NCBI GenBank assembly: GCA_011009095.1
Contig: VTPC01090620.1
Location: 260,930 to 324,929 of the forward strand
Source of the DNA: Ignelater luminosus
Taxonomy: Eukaryota > Arthropoda > Insecta > Coleoptera > Elateridae
Length of the DNA: 64,000 bases
Direction of reading: 5' to 3'
The notes under the pieces were generated by a model. That model had not been told where the DNA came from, did not search any database, and saw only the letters and a list, made by a program, of their open reading frames with translations. Position 1 is the stretch's first letter. Every line of letters starts with the position of its first letter. The position numbers and the translations under genes are program-made. This document shows, in pieces, positions 36,107-46,993 of this stretch.

Positions 36107-36307
36107 TGTATGCTGAACTTGCTGGTTTCAACACTTCTTAAATGAATAAGATATTATTTAACTATTTATTTTAACTACACGGAAAGCACAAGTGGACTGT
36201 ATTGTGTTAAAAATACAAGTGTTGCAACAAACTGCAGGGCACATGTGTACCTGCTTCGGACCCTTAACAGACACAATTACTGAGGGCGGTGAAAAACAGA
36301 CCCCACA
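36107..36307 (-). repeat. 5' LTR of the BEL/Pao element
   Basis: 201 bp, starting TGTATGCTGAACTTGC and ending CCCCACA on the plus strand. It shares long blocks with the other LTR, for example ATGAATAAGATATTA and CGGAAAGCACAAGTGGACTG. Confidence 0.85.
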
Positions 36308-36312
36308 CTCGT

Positions 36313-37249
36313 CTTTGATTTATTATCACTCTAATAAATTAATAATCAGGATACTGAATCGGGGTGGTAACGCATGAATTAATTTACCTTTACTATCCCC
36401 AGACTCTGCCAATGGTCCTTTGAGCCGTATTTGTTTCGTTAAATCTGGTTAGGATTAATAAAAGCTGATAACCTGCCAGCAATAAAGCCGATTTATTGTT
36501 ATTATTATTATTTATTGTTATCAGGATAAAGAACTCAAAGAATATTTTATGATGACATATGACAAAGTAAAAGAAATAAGAATAGCAAGAATAATAAATA
36601 TATATAAATAAATAATAATATAAATATTTATATTAGGAAATAAATATTAGATATCTATATTTCCAATACGTTTTCCTTTTAGTCTACGTAGAGATCACGG
36701 TTGGTTTAGTATGTTTATTTTTCTTCTTTGTACCATGATTGCATATTATTAGACTTAAATTATTGGACCATGCTTCCATCTTCTCCGTATAATCAATACT
36801 TCAAAGAATATTAACAATGATGACAAGAAACACAATCCATTGTGTTTTATTGATGATGTCGAACCGGATCTCACTGAAACAAAAATTCCAAAGTAACAAT
36901 TGAAAAGGAACTTGGTTATTTTAAATTAATTAGTATACCCCGAGAGTAAATTGCAATTCATAAATGACATAATGTTGGGGATTTTGTTATTTTTAATAAT
37001 AATAAATCAAATGTGACATTACGTGTAGAGTGGCACGTAACCATTTTATTTAACATGCAATAGAACAAGAGTCGTTACATAGACCAGCGTGTAACAAAAA
37101 AGTAATTTACTGAAAACATATAGATGAATACTAAAAATAATTGACTGTATTGGATTATTAGTATTTGTACGACGGCACATACAAACATAAAATAAATAAA
37201 GAGAATGAGCTGCAAAATAAATATGGATAATTAAATTAATTTCAATTCA
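36313..37249. other. AT-rich stretch with a TTA microsatellite near 36496
   Basis: Contains short TTATTA repeats. A possible exon on the minus strand begins at 36873 after an AATTTTTGTTTCAG-type acceptor and stays open for about 40 codons. It would join in phase to the GTATGT donor in the 37.5 kb peptide gene, but this is unproven. Confidence 0.3.
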
Positions 37250-37322
37250 GATTTGATAAGTGAGTTGGTAGAGTGTCGATTTGGTAAACCAAAGGTCACA
37301 GGTTCAAATCCTGTTCGGGTCA
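37250..37322 (+). tRNA. tRNA-Thr(GGT)-like sequence, bacterial type, partly decayed
   Basis: The 73 bases lay out exactly as a tRNA. The acceptor GATTTGA (37250-37256) pairs with TCGGGTC (37315-37321) using G-T wobbles, with A as discriminator. The D arm has AGTTGGTA in its loop. The anticodon loop is TTGGTAA with GGT at 37283-37285, the variable loop AGGTC, and the T arm ACAGG-TTCAAAT-CCTGT is perfect. The D stem has two mismatches and the anticodon stem (TCGAT/ACCAA) two, so function is doubtful. Eukaryotic nuclear tRNA-Thr uses AGT, CGT or TGT; GGT is bacterial or plastid, and insect mitochondria use TGT. CCA is not encoded. Confidence 0.6.
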
Positions 37323-37544
37323 GATATTTTCTATACTTACGTATGAACTTTGTAAAAGATTAAATATTAAATTAATTTCTGTATAATACTAATAATTAAG
37401 GATTTGTATTAGCATTTTATTTCAATAATCGTTAATTTATTACTGAAATATTTTATTTATATTAATTGTTTTTGTAATCATTATATTACAAATTGCGGAT
37501 AAATTTTCTCAATTTATTTTAAGTCTCTTATTGTGTATAATAAG

Positions 37545-37724
37545 TTACATACTTGATTGATCATAATTGTATCTATTTCCTCGATGTTGACTAGAAATTC
37601 TGTATACAGATGCAGCTGCACTACTTGCAATAGCAGACACAGCGCCTCTCCTTGCTCTCGTTAAAGACGTTTCTAAAATAATTAACAATAATAAGTAAAA
37701 AACTAATAAAATCTTTATAGGCAT
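37545..37724 (-). CDS. Small secreted peptide, 59 residues
   Basis: ATG at 37724 opens MPIKILLVFYLLLLIILETS, a strong signal peptide. Then comes LTRARRGAVSAIASSAAASV, in which RARR is a furin/dibasic-type cleavage site, and a basic and tyrosine-containing end (RISSQHRGNRYNYDQSSM) before TAA at 37547-37545. A TATA-like sequence lies about 50 bp upstream. Predicted mature peptide: about 33 residues from GAVSA, without cysteine. The sequence CAAGTATGT near the stop could be a splice donor, so a longer product from a downstream exon is possible. Family not recognised; a host-defence or signalling peptide is conceivable but not shown. Confidence 0.55.
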   Translation of the reverse strand: MPIKILLVFYLLLLIILETSLTRARRGAVSAIASSAAASVYRISSQHRGNRYNYDQSSM

Positions 37725-37770
37725 GATGAAACGTTGTTGTTAAACTAAATTAAAGGGGCCCTCGGTGTAT

Positions 37771-37780
37771 TATTTTATAT
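37771..37780 (-). promoter_or_regulatory. TATA-like box of the 59-residue peptide gene
   Basis: On the minus strand this reads ATATAAAATA, 47-56 bp upstream of the ATG. That would put the start of transcription about 25-30 bp further on, leaving a very short leader. Confidence 0.45.
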
Positions 37781-39038
37781 GTGTAGAGTTTGTTGATTAC
37801 TAATTGAGATAGTTATGACGTTTAGCGTTAGACTTCCGACCTAAATTTTAGGAACACGTAGGACAATGATGCGTTATTGTTGTTTATGGATTGTCTGAAG
37901 AAAGTGTTTTTGTCTTCTGTTGTTATCTTTCTTGCGTGCTCGCTATAAATGTTTACGTCATCCAATAAGAGAGGAATAAGAAGACCCTTCTCATGGTAAT
38001 TCTTTCCGACTCAAACAGTAATTGACAGACAAATATTCACGATTGAATTAAATGAATCATCTCAATAATCTGATTAACAGGAATTTCTCTAAGGGCTGAT
38101 TAATTTAAAAATCTATTGTTAGTGTGCGAAATTCGGAAGTAACAATAATGTTAGCAACGGATGGTGCGTAACTTTCATCATAACACCAGCTGATTTATAA
38201 AAGGTTTAAATCCTAACCAGTTTGTTACGGTACTGTTATTTTGCTTTTTACAAAAATGTAATAAAAATCTAGTCTTGTATTAGATTCTGAGAACCGAAAA
38301 ATCATATTTTGTTAATTTTGTGGTTTTTTGATTTTCACAGTAGAATAGCCCAAGATAATAATTAAAAATTTAAAAGAGCATGTAGCAGTCTTATGTAATA
38401 TTCAGTGACTAAGCACATTTTGTACAAGTAAGAACTAAAAACCGACTGAAATTCTCACAAGACTTAAATCATATTGACAGCATCCGCTCAAAAATCTAAT
38501 TGTAAGTGTATGAATAGTACACTCACTATAAGACATTACTCTAGCAAGGTCACTGTGCTGTGGCAAACAATCACAAACTAGGGTCGACCCAATTTCTGTA
38601 ATTTATTTCCCTGTAATTTTTCAAAGGGGAAAATTATTAATCTATCAACATTAAGAAAAAACTTGCTAAAGCGTATGAATGTTTAATCTACTTCCCTTGG
38701 AACTTTTAATGGATTCTGATATTTTTTGAACTCTTTCCCGACTTCTCTATTTAACGTGGCCAGTGGCAGCGAACGGTTTGGGAAAAAAATATCTCTGTAC
38801 ACCTTTTAGAAGATTATGTTATATAACTGAAGAAACAATTATCACTTTTGAAATTTAAGCTCAATCTAACATAAATAATAACGCATTGAATTTTTCTCAT
38901 GGGATGTGTAGTTTCTGAGCACAACTGAATTTTCCGAAATCTCTACAATTTATTACTTTTACGTTTTGAGTTAGATTTTGTTGTAATTATAAATAGGACG
39001 TCTACTTTTTTACTTTTTATAGTCAATTTTTTATAAGG
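37781..39038. other. Gene-free stretch
   Basis: No convincing exon or repeat seen. Confidence 0.35.
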
Positions 39039-39230
39039 AGCGTAGACAGGGCCGGCGGAACATGATTTTCCGAGGTATGGAGTGCAAAAAAAGGTCGTTA
39101 CACATGTAAACCAAACAGGCCCGCAGGCGCAGAAAAGCAATTTATACGATTAAAAAGTTCTTTTATTGTCTATCATTTATAAATAATGAATAAATATACA
39201 TTAAATTATAAAATAATAAGAAATAAAGAA

Positions 39231-40758
39231 TATACAGGGTGTTTACTAAACATGCGGCAAAAATTCAGGGGGCTATTCCTTTTATTTTAAGATTCTTTCT
39301 CCTTGAATGGTTTTCGGAAAGACGCTTTGTTTCGAACATGCAGGGCGATAAAAGCTTTTCGAAAAAACAATACTTTATTCATATGACATGTAAAGATTCT
39401 TGATCTACAAAAACTGCTTGAAATAACTACCACCAGCTAGGATGCATGCATCCAATCTTCTTCTTGTTGACTGCCGAACTTTTCCGAAAATTCCGGGGTT
39501 GTTTTTTATTGCATTACACCCCTCAATTACCCGATTTCTCAAATCTTCTTCATTTTCCACTGGAATAGTGTATACTAATGTCTTCAAATATCTCTATAAA
39601 TAAAAATCCGAGGAATTTAAGTCTGGGGATCGAGCAGGCCGTAAATAAGACCCACCTTTATATGTTGCGTTTAAAAACCCACAAGCAACCAGACAAATGT
39701 GCTGGCGCACGATCATGCATAAACCACATTACGTTTCTCGTTGTCAATGGTACATTCTCTAGGACCCAGGCAGTAATTCTTTCAAAAACTTTTGATACAT
39801 CTCACTGGTAAGTCTTCCTGGTAGAAATACCAGCTCAATTAGCCAGTCACTTATAATTCCAATCTAAATGTTTAATAAAAATTAATATTGAAAACGATCT
39901 TCAAGTAGCGCACGTGGGTTTTCATCAGCCTACACGTGGTCATTATAAAAGTCCCTAATTGCATTTTTGGAGAAATCTGCTTCATCAGTAAAAAGAATTA
40001 ACGTCACTAGTTGAGGGATTTGAACCAAAGTTTGCAAAAGCCATTGACAAAATGGAATACGTTGAGGAAAATCAGCTAAAATAAGTGCTTGAACGCGCTG
40101 AATGTGGTATGGATTCACGCCGTTTTGCTTCAAAACTCTCCACACAGTCCTGTTACTCACATTCAAAGCATTTGCTATTTCTGGTAGATGTATCTGCATC
40201 TTCTTCTACCATGTTCAGCACATTTTTTTCCAATTTTAACGTTGTTACTGCTGTTGGCCTTCTTGGGCCTTTATTTCGTTTAAATGTGCCTGTTTCATAA
40301 AGACTTTGGAAAGTTTTTCTATCAGGAATATGACAATTGGAAATCGTTCACTGTACAACAGCCTAGCCTCTAACGAATTCCCATTGGCAAGTCCATACAT
40401 AAAATGCATATCTTTCATCTCGGTGTTTGTATAGCCATTCATATTAGAAAGCTTCACTAACAAAAGTATAAGTATCAAACGGAAATACGCGACGCAATTA
40501 ATTTTGACAACTTTCAAAGAGAGAAAATGACAAGTCACTATGGAAATGATGACAAGTCACAATGGAAACGTATTTCTGGACATTTCTTGTATTCCGTAGG
40601 CCCAGTGCAGTACACCGTAGTTTTACTTTACTCGTATCGCTCTGTATCTTTGAAACAAAACGTCTTTCCAAAAATCGTTCAAGGACAAAGAAATCTTAAA
40701 ATAACCCAAGGAACAACCCCCTGAATTTTTGCCGCATGTTTAGTAAACACCCTGTATA
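39231..40758 (-). mobile_element. Mariner/Tc1-superfamily transposon, full length but decayed
   Basis: The ends are TATACAGGGTGTTTACTAAA (39231) and its inverted copy ending at 40758. Inverted arms extend at least 100 bp (for example GCGGCAAAAATTCAGGGGG). Transposase fragments lie between on the minus strand. The element sits inside a hAT-like element at TA. Its terminal motif is shared by most foldback elements in this window, so it is the likely autonomous parent type. Confidence 0.85.
39405..40500 (-). pseudogene. Mariner-like transposase, frameshifted
   Basis: In order on the minus strand there are four recognisable parts. First, an N-terminal segment (NGYTNTEMKDMHFMYGLANG, then LLYSERFP). 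Second, a helix-turn-helix (IANALNVSNRTVWRVLKQNG). Third, the catalytic regions LILFTDEADF (first Asp) and, near 39700-39720, MHDRAPAHL (second Asp). Fourth, a C-terminal segment (39587-39405) with YTIPVENEEDLRNRVIEGC and RVRQS-like motifs. Multiple stops and frameshifts inactivate it. The motif set is that of a common arthropod mariner-like family. Confidence 0.8.
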
Positions 40759-40883
40759 TGTTAATTGGCAAAAACTGAAGATTAAAATACGAAATCCTCA
40801 GCTATGGAACTCCATACTCAAAAAATCTCAAGTATAGAGTGCTCCATATTCACCATATGCCTTCCGCCGGCCCTGAGCATAGA

Positions 40884-43365
40884 ATTAATAAGACGAATTT
40901 ACTGATTCTTAAGTTTTATATTGTTCAACTTTGTCTTGTCGAGCAAATTCTAATCGGCCAGCTTCAGGTCTCTATTTAAATCAAACAGAAAAACCAAACC
41001 TTACCGGATAATCTCTTTTTTCGATTCTTGCACCAAAATTCTTCCTTTCAATGCGACCTGCACAGTTTAAATTCAGAAGTCGTTATTCTGTTATTATGAA
41101 CTGACATCTGGAAGAATAAAGTCGCTAAGTGATTCCAGATTTGATTTCTTTTGGGGAAGCTTAAAAGGGGAAATTTTTCTGACATGGGCTTATGCATACG
41201 CTTTGATATAGTTTTTGTTTAGCTAATTTGGTAATCTTCTGGGGAACATAAATTTTGATAACTAAGTAATTTTTTGAAGCTCTAATTTTGCATTTTCTTT
41301 TGTACAATAATTCAGCAACAAGAACGTCTTTTGTAATGATCTAGTATTGTTGTTGTTTTGTGGTTTAGGCTTTGGGTGGTTTGTTTGGAATTCCTGGCCT
41401 CAGTTAAAGTACTATAGTCATTCTTGACTGAACTGATTTGTTTATAACAGCATATCTTAATCTTCAGCATGTACCTAGTTTATCCCTCTGGAAATCTTTG
41501 ATTTTGCCGGAAAGTCTGTCCTAAAATGAGCACAAATCAATATTTTGAGGTCTGATTTGATTTTATTTGATTGAAGTACGCTTAAAGAGTCGCAGAGACT
41601 TTTTTGTAGTTTTGATAAAAACCAAAAACCTTGATAAGTCATCGAAACTCAAGTAGTTTGGCAGGTATCAACCGGTCCGATCTACCTGGAAAATTCGAAC
41701 TTAAATGATCCAATTTGTTGCTTGAGAGCAGGACTATTCTACATGTATTCAAAAATAAAAAGGTTGAAAATTTTGGTCGTAGAATAGTTCTGCACTCAAG
41801 CGACAAATTATATAAAAAATACAATCGAAACAGAAATCTTTTGCAATGATTGCTCGTTAAACTCTGAGCGAATTTGTGTTGACGTTCCGAACAACCAGAG
41901 AAAGCGTCTCAAGCGCTTGGAATGTCAGCAAAGCATTGCTCTTTCAATTGTACTTCTCTCGAAGCAATCTTCAGTGTCAATTCAAGCTCACGCTTTGTTT
42001 CTTCGTGATCCAAAAATAACGTTCTACCTTTAGTATAGAATTACTAAAATATCTTCATAGTAGTATATATTTTGCGGCTATAAGGACACTACTTCCACAT
42101 AAATCTTGACAATACCAGATAAATTTAGCAAAGTCAATCCGTCTTGGCTTTTAAGTGTTTTGCTTTTAATGTCTTTTGCAATTTCTCCCATCAAGGAGAA
42201 GAGCTAAATAGATTTCTGGAAAATCTCAATAACATGGTAGTTAGTAAATTGGGTTTAGAGCACTTTGAAAGGTTTTTCTTAGATTTTATTTTTTAAACAG
42301 TAAGAGAGGTTGTTAATAAAGGAAGGGTTTAGTAGGTATTAGTTTTTCAATTTTTGCTTCTCTGAACGTTCTGATTTACAAAACAAAATATTGTTCAGGA
42401 CTAATCAAGAATTATCTGCTTGCAGGTCTGTTACCTGAAAATCATCTATCCCGAAGTGTTTGGTTTTTATAATTTAAAGTCATCAAGATTTGGACAGCAT
42501 AGTTCTTGTCTTTGCAAAACACTTTAAAACTGAATTCCTCGTCCAGAGAAAACCACTACTAAGTAATATGGTCTTAACACTAAAGGAAAATGGTACACTT
42601 CAATGTTTTTTTAAAATTAAATTGAATGGAATACCATTTGTGTTTTCTCGGAGCTCATGCTGATGCAGATAATTTGACTTATTGGTCAGTTTTTTAAGTT
42701 AATCATAGATTCAGTTTCTTTTGATTAGAAAACCATGATATCTGCAAGAATAAGAAATCTGCGTTTTGGTTATCACGCAACTACCACATCATAGTTATGT
42801 ATTGACTAGGTCTGATTCTAAATTCTACAATATTTTGGTAAACCATAGTTTAACAATTTTAGTAACTAAATTGCATTAATTGGGTAATTTTTACATTCCT
42901 CGTTTTCATTTTTTTAAGAGCAATCTGTATTTAGAAATCTGTGCTCAAAATGAATCTTTGATATCTGAAATAAAAACAAAATGTAAAAACATCAAAATTC
43001 TTTTTCAAGTAATATTTGGAAGTATTGTTCATTTAAAAGATCTTGGTCATCTTTCTTTGCTTTAGGACCAATAGCAAACGTATTCTATTTTTCTTTTTTT
43101 TTGATTCTTTTATCTAAATTAATATTAAGACATTAATATTAATCTTTTTATTACTACAATTTCACCTACAAATGATAGTACATAAACTGAGGTATAGGTT
43201 AATATTGTCATTAATTCTTAATCGAAATAAATGCTAGCTACTTTAAGTCTAAGAAAAAACTAGAAATATGTCGCTAAATACATATTGTGTAAAAAATAAA
43301 TAATCATATTGCAACACCCGCGCTTTTCTTTGTCATTCTTATAAATTATCTAAGTAGCTCTTCTT
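40884..43365. other. Gene-free stretch
   Basis: About 2.5 kb without a credible exon or repeat boundary. It lies downstream of the glycine-rich gene and may include its 3' untranslated region near 43.3 kb. Confidence 0.35.
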
Positions 43366-44985
43366 TCACATGGCCAATGGCTGCACAGTTGATGTTTCTT
43401 GAATTAAAACAGTTGAGTTTGTTAATAAAACGGTAGCATTGTTGGTACAAGCTGTTGCATTTGCATTTTCTACGTTACATAACGGCATTACTCCCTTATT
43501 TGCTTCTTCTTCAGGTTGTGGTAACGCCAAAAGTGTAACACACAGGGTGGTTGTATCTCCCATGCTTCCCTTGTTTAATAGCGTTCCTGTTCCACTAAAG
43601 GTTATTGTTGTATTATCCATAATTTTTCCTATAATTGTTGCATTCGTCACACATGGTATGTTTACTGAATTGGCTACATTTTTCTTCTTTTCAGTATCAT
43701 CACATGCATCTTCTGTTCCATCTATGCAGGTTACTGTACTGTTAGCACATTTCAAGGTGGAATTATCATCACATGGTACTGTTTCCTGTGCCAAAACGAC
43801 GCACATTATCGTATTATTACTAGTACACAGAGGAGCCGTGTTAGGTGCACATAATGAAGTAACATTTTCAGGACACAGTACTATGGCGTTTACTGGCAGA
43901 GGTATTTCTTCTGGCACCTTCTCAGGATTATTATAATAGTTATAAACGTAATATGGGCGACGAGTAAGACCAGAAACGAGATTCCAAACTAATAATCCAA
44001 TCATAACATTACGGAAAGCATGTTTTCCAAAACCCATTCCAAAACCTCCGCCAAAACGTTTTCCATAACCCCCGATTCCATGACCACCCCAACCGCCATA
44101 ACCACCTAAACCTCCATAACCACCAAAACCACCATGTTTTCCATATTTACTACCTCCTAATAAGCCACTGAACATACCACCTCCATGATTAGTTCCTCCG
44201 TAAGAATTACCATAGGCAGGCGCTTGACCATATCCATTCATGTTGTTATAGTACGGAGTACCACCTATTCCTGCCATATTTGAGGTTGGATAATGTCCGG
44301 CAAATTGTTGATTAGGGTTATATTGCGGTTGGTGATAATTACTTCCATAATTATAATTAGCACCAGCTCCATAATTATAATTGGTACCAGTTCCATAATA
44401 ATTGCTTGCTCCAGTGTTAGGATAGGCATGCGCAGCATAAGTTTGTGAGGGATATATATGCTGTTGGCTTGCTAGGCCGCCTTGGGCATGATTAGGATTC
44501 CCAACATTCCAACCAACATTTTTATTTATATTAGTATCGGGTTTAGGATTCTGTCCAACATCCCATCCAATCGGTCGCTGTTGTTGCTGTTGTACATTGG
44601 AAGTACCAAGCGGTGCAGCTTGTTGTTTCTTTTCTTGTTGAATGAAATCTGATGAAGATGCACCTGCTGAAGATTCTTGAACAGTTTTTTGATTTTTTGG
44701 CGCTGGTGGTGCTGAGGCTTTGTGCGTATCAGGTGATGCTTCCACTTTTTTATTTGGATCTTGTACTGGTCCAGATGACTGAGATTTAGCTCTTCGTTGC
44801 CCGTACATGTCATAATTAGCCTGGCCATTTTGGGATTGTTTAGCACGTCCCCATACATTAGATGATCCTCGATAAGTACCACCTCGACGTCCACCACCAC
44901 CTCGTTTGCACTCGGTAATAGCAAACAAAACAATAATTAAAAACGCAAAAATTATAACGCACTTTTTAGTTTTAAGAATCAACAT
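43366..44985 (-). CDS. Secreted glycine-rich protein with prion-like middle and cysteine-rich N-glycosylated tail
   Basis: An intact single-exon frame of 539 residues. Residues 1-26 (KKCVIIFAFLIIVLFAITEC) form a signal peptide. A basic Gly/Arg stretch (KRGGGGRRGG) follows, then a Gln/Ser/Pro-rich section with a WDVG/WNVG near-repeat. Residues about 195-320 are rich in Gly, Tyr and Asn (NYNYGAG, GGYGGLGGYGGWGG). At about 322-340 lies one hydrophobic segment (FRNVMIGLLVWNLVSG), then RRPYYVYNYYNN. The last 170 residues hold 12 cysteines and about nine N-glycosylation sequons. Order and composition recall prion-type proteins (Gly-rich repeats, hydrophobic stretch, glycosylated Cys domain), probably by convergence. 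It may be a secreted or membrane-tethered matrix protein. I do not recognise a named family. Confidence 0.75.
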   Translation of the reverse strand: MLILKTKKCVIIFAFLIIVLFAITECKRGGGGRRGGTYRGSSNVWGRAKQSQNGQANYDMYGQRRAKSQSSGPVQDPNKKVEASPDTHKASAPPAPKNQKTVQESSAGASSSDFIQQEKKQQAAPLGTSNVQQQQQRPIGWDVGQNPKPDTNINKNVGWNVGNPNHAQGGLASQQHIYPSQTYAAHAYPNTGASNYYGTGTNYNYGAGANYNYGSNYHQPQYNPNQQFAGHYPTSNMAGIGGTPYYNNMNGYGQAPAYGNSYGGTNHGGGMFSGLLGGSKYGKHGGFGGYGGLGGYGGWGGHGIGGYGKRFGGGFGMGFGKHAFRNVMIGLLVWNLVSGLTRRPYYVYNYYNNPEKVPEEIPLPVNAIVLCPENVTSLCAPNTAPLCTSNNTIMCVVLAQETVPCDDNSTLKCANSTVTCIDGTEDACDDTEKKKNVANSVNIPCVTNATIIGKIMDNTTITFSGTGTLLNKGSMGDTTTLCVTLLALPQPEEEANKGVMPLCNVENANATACTNNATVLLTNSTVLIQETSTVQPLAM

Positions 44986-46007
44986 ATTGACTTGTTTGTT
45001 AGCTAGATGTCATTCCACTAAGCCACTATATTACAGGTTGTCGTATATACTGAAGTTAATTGAATGATAGCCGTACTTATTTATCATCCGTTCGCTGCCC
45101 TAAGTGATATTTTGCTGACTATTCTCATGGTAAATAATTTGAGTTGATAATAACAAGAAACAATTATTCTTTTAGTAAAAGTGATTGAATATTTTTTGTT
45201 AAAGATATGTTCAATTAGAAAACACGTTCTATCTAAATAAAGAATTAAAAAAAATTGAAGTTTTTTTGCAGTAAATCAAAGCAGTTGATTTTAATTTTTT
45301 TTCTTTTGCTCTGAATAGAGAATTTAAATTACATTACAAGCTTTAGAATCTAAAAATGGTAAATTTTAATTATAACAAATAAAAATAAAAATTGTTTTGT
45401 TTTGTTGAAATAATTCTTGCTGAGATCTCATTTAAAAAATGAAATTTCTGATTTTCAAAAGAAAATATTGGTAGAGGTTCAAGTTTTGTTGCAAAGTGTA
45501 TAACATCTGTTGTAAAATACATCTTCCATAATATAAGTATTCCTGTTATGAGTGCTATAGCGTAATAAACTAATAATAAAGGATTTATTTGCAGGTATTA
45601 CTGTCAATTTTAATTTAAACTCGCAAATGACTTGTCATTTAGAACTAGCGTAAGAGCAGATAGTTTAGACAGAGGATATTACTAATGTTTAATGTTCAAA
45701 GAAACCGCAAGTTTAACTAGGAATTTTCCTATACTTGAGGACCAATACTTTAATTTCGAATAAATTGATATCTGTTGATATATTTAGTATATTATTATGA
45801 TAACGTTCTGTAGGTATATACAGGGTGATCTAAATTTGAGCTTAAGTTTGAAAATCTTGCTTGTGTTTACATTTGGCACTTATATTAAATTGTATGCTAA
45901 TTAACAATCCAAAAAAGAATTTAGACCATTCAAGCACACTATCGCAATTTTGTTTGCACATCCTCCTATGTTTTAAAATAAAATATTTTTGTCATTCCTT
46001 AAAATAG
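44986..46007. other. 5' flank of the glycine-rich gene; lone CAGGGTGAT end near 45818
   Basis: AT-rich. TATACAGGGTGATC at about 45818-45831 is a solitary end of the CAGGGTG element family, with no partner found nearby. Confidence 0.4.
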
Positions 46008-46993
46008 ATATACAGGGTGTCTCCAAAAGGTTGGGACATAGCTTAACTGCAGACTCCTGGGATAAAAATAGGAAGATTTAACCCAACTTACCTATATCTA
46101 AAATGTCTCGTTAAGTTGGTACAAGGCCTCAAAACTTTTTGAAAAAAAAATTAATTTTGTGTATAAAAATAGTAGCCTTTCATCGATTTTTATAATTTTT
46201 GGTATGACATGTTTTGTAGCTATAAGTCACGTTTTAAGATGGTTTTGGTGTTTATCAGTAAGTTGTAAGTGTATTAAACAAAAATGTCGCAGTACAAATT
46301 TGGTGATAACTTTTTAGTGCCTAGGCTGAGAACTTTCAATTCAAAAAAAATAATATGACATCGCATGTAATGCAAAGTTTATTAGTGATTACTGATTACT
46401 AGTCTTAAATTACAACAAACAAATGCTAAACTAAGTACTTAATTTTTACCACACTAAGCTTCTGTGATTTTGACATGTAACAAACAAATGATACTGATTT
46501 TTTATTTATAGATAGGTATTTCGGCTAACTAGATTATTTCTAGATTATTCCTATCAATAAAGCGTGATCATCAGATCAGATTTTATTTTTTTGTGGATAA
46601 ACCTTAAGAGTTATCAAAAATTACAAAGATGCAAAAAATGTTTCTAAAGAAAATATCATTATAGAAAAAAATTGAAAGTTCACAGCCTAGGCACTAAAAA
46701 GTTATTAACAAATCTGTACTGCGACATTCTTGTTTAATACACTTACAACTTACTGATGAAGACCAAAACCATCTTGAAACGTGACTAAACATGCCATACC
46801 AAAAATTATAAAAATTGATTCAAGCTTACTATTTTTATAAGCAAAATTAATTTTTTTTCAAAAAATTTTGACGCCTTGTACCAACTTAACGAAACGATTT
46901 TGGATATAGGTAAGTTGGGTTAAATCTTCTTATTTTTATCCCAGAAGTCTGCAGTTAAGCTATGTCCCAACCTTTCGGAGACACCCCGTATAT
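46008..46993. mobile_element. Foldback element, 986 bp, TATACAGGGTGTCTCC ends
   Basis: TATACAGGGTGTCTCC with AAAAGGTTGGGACATAGC at the left is mirrored by GCTATGTCCCAACCTTTC and GGAGACACCCCGTATA at the right. The arms stay complementary for about 330 bp (for example AACCCAACTTACCTATAT and its complement near 46905), leaving a centre of about 300 bp. No coding region. Confidence 0.8.

Larger units (their letters stand above)
31868..36307 (-). mobile_element. BEL/Pao LTR retrotransposon, internally deleted, with 5-bp target duplication
   Basis: The two LTRs (31868-32111 and 36107-36307) are direct repeats with TG...CA ends, flanked by CTCGT at 31863-31867 and 36308-36312. The internal region on the minus strand carries, in order, a gag start, gag with zinc knuckles, an aspartic protease, the first part of RT, and then directly integrase. 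Most of RT, RNase H and the integrase core are missing. Just inside the 5' LTR (minus strand, below 36107) lies TGGTCCTTCGAGCCGGATTT, in the primer-binding-site position. Frameshifts and stops confirm it is inactive. Confidence 0.9.
39047..40875. mobile_element. hAT-like element (CAGGGCCGGCGGAA ends) hosting a mariner-like insertion
   Basis: CAGGGCCGGCGGAA at the left is exactly inverted as TTCCGCCGGCCCTG at the right. Flanks AGCGTAGA (39039-39046) and AGCATAGA (40876-40883) are an 8-bp target duplication with one change. Only about 300 bp belong to this element itself; the rest is the nested transposon. CAGGG ends and 8-bp duplications are hAT hallmarks. Confidence 0.8.

Noticed and set aside
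36496..36530. TTA-rich stretch as possible CRISPR or satellite
   Set aside because: Simple microsatellite. No spaced repeats of CRISPR type anywhere in the window.
43439..43936. Plus-strand 165-codon frame
   Set aside because: It is antisense to the glycine-rich protein's cysteine tail. Its composition is explained by that gene.
44526..44933. Second minus-strand frame of 135 codons
   Set aside because: Shadow of the 539-residue gene in another frame.
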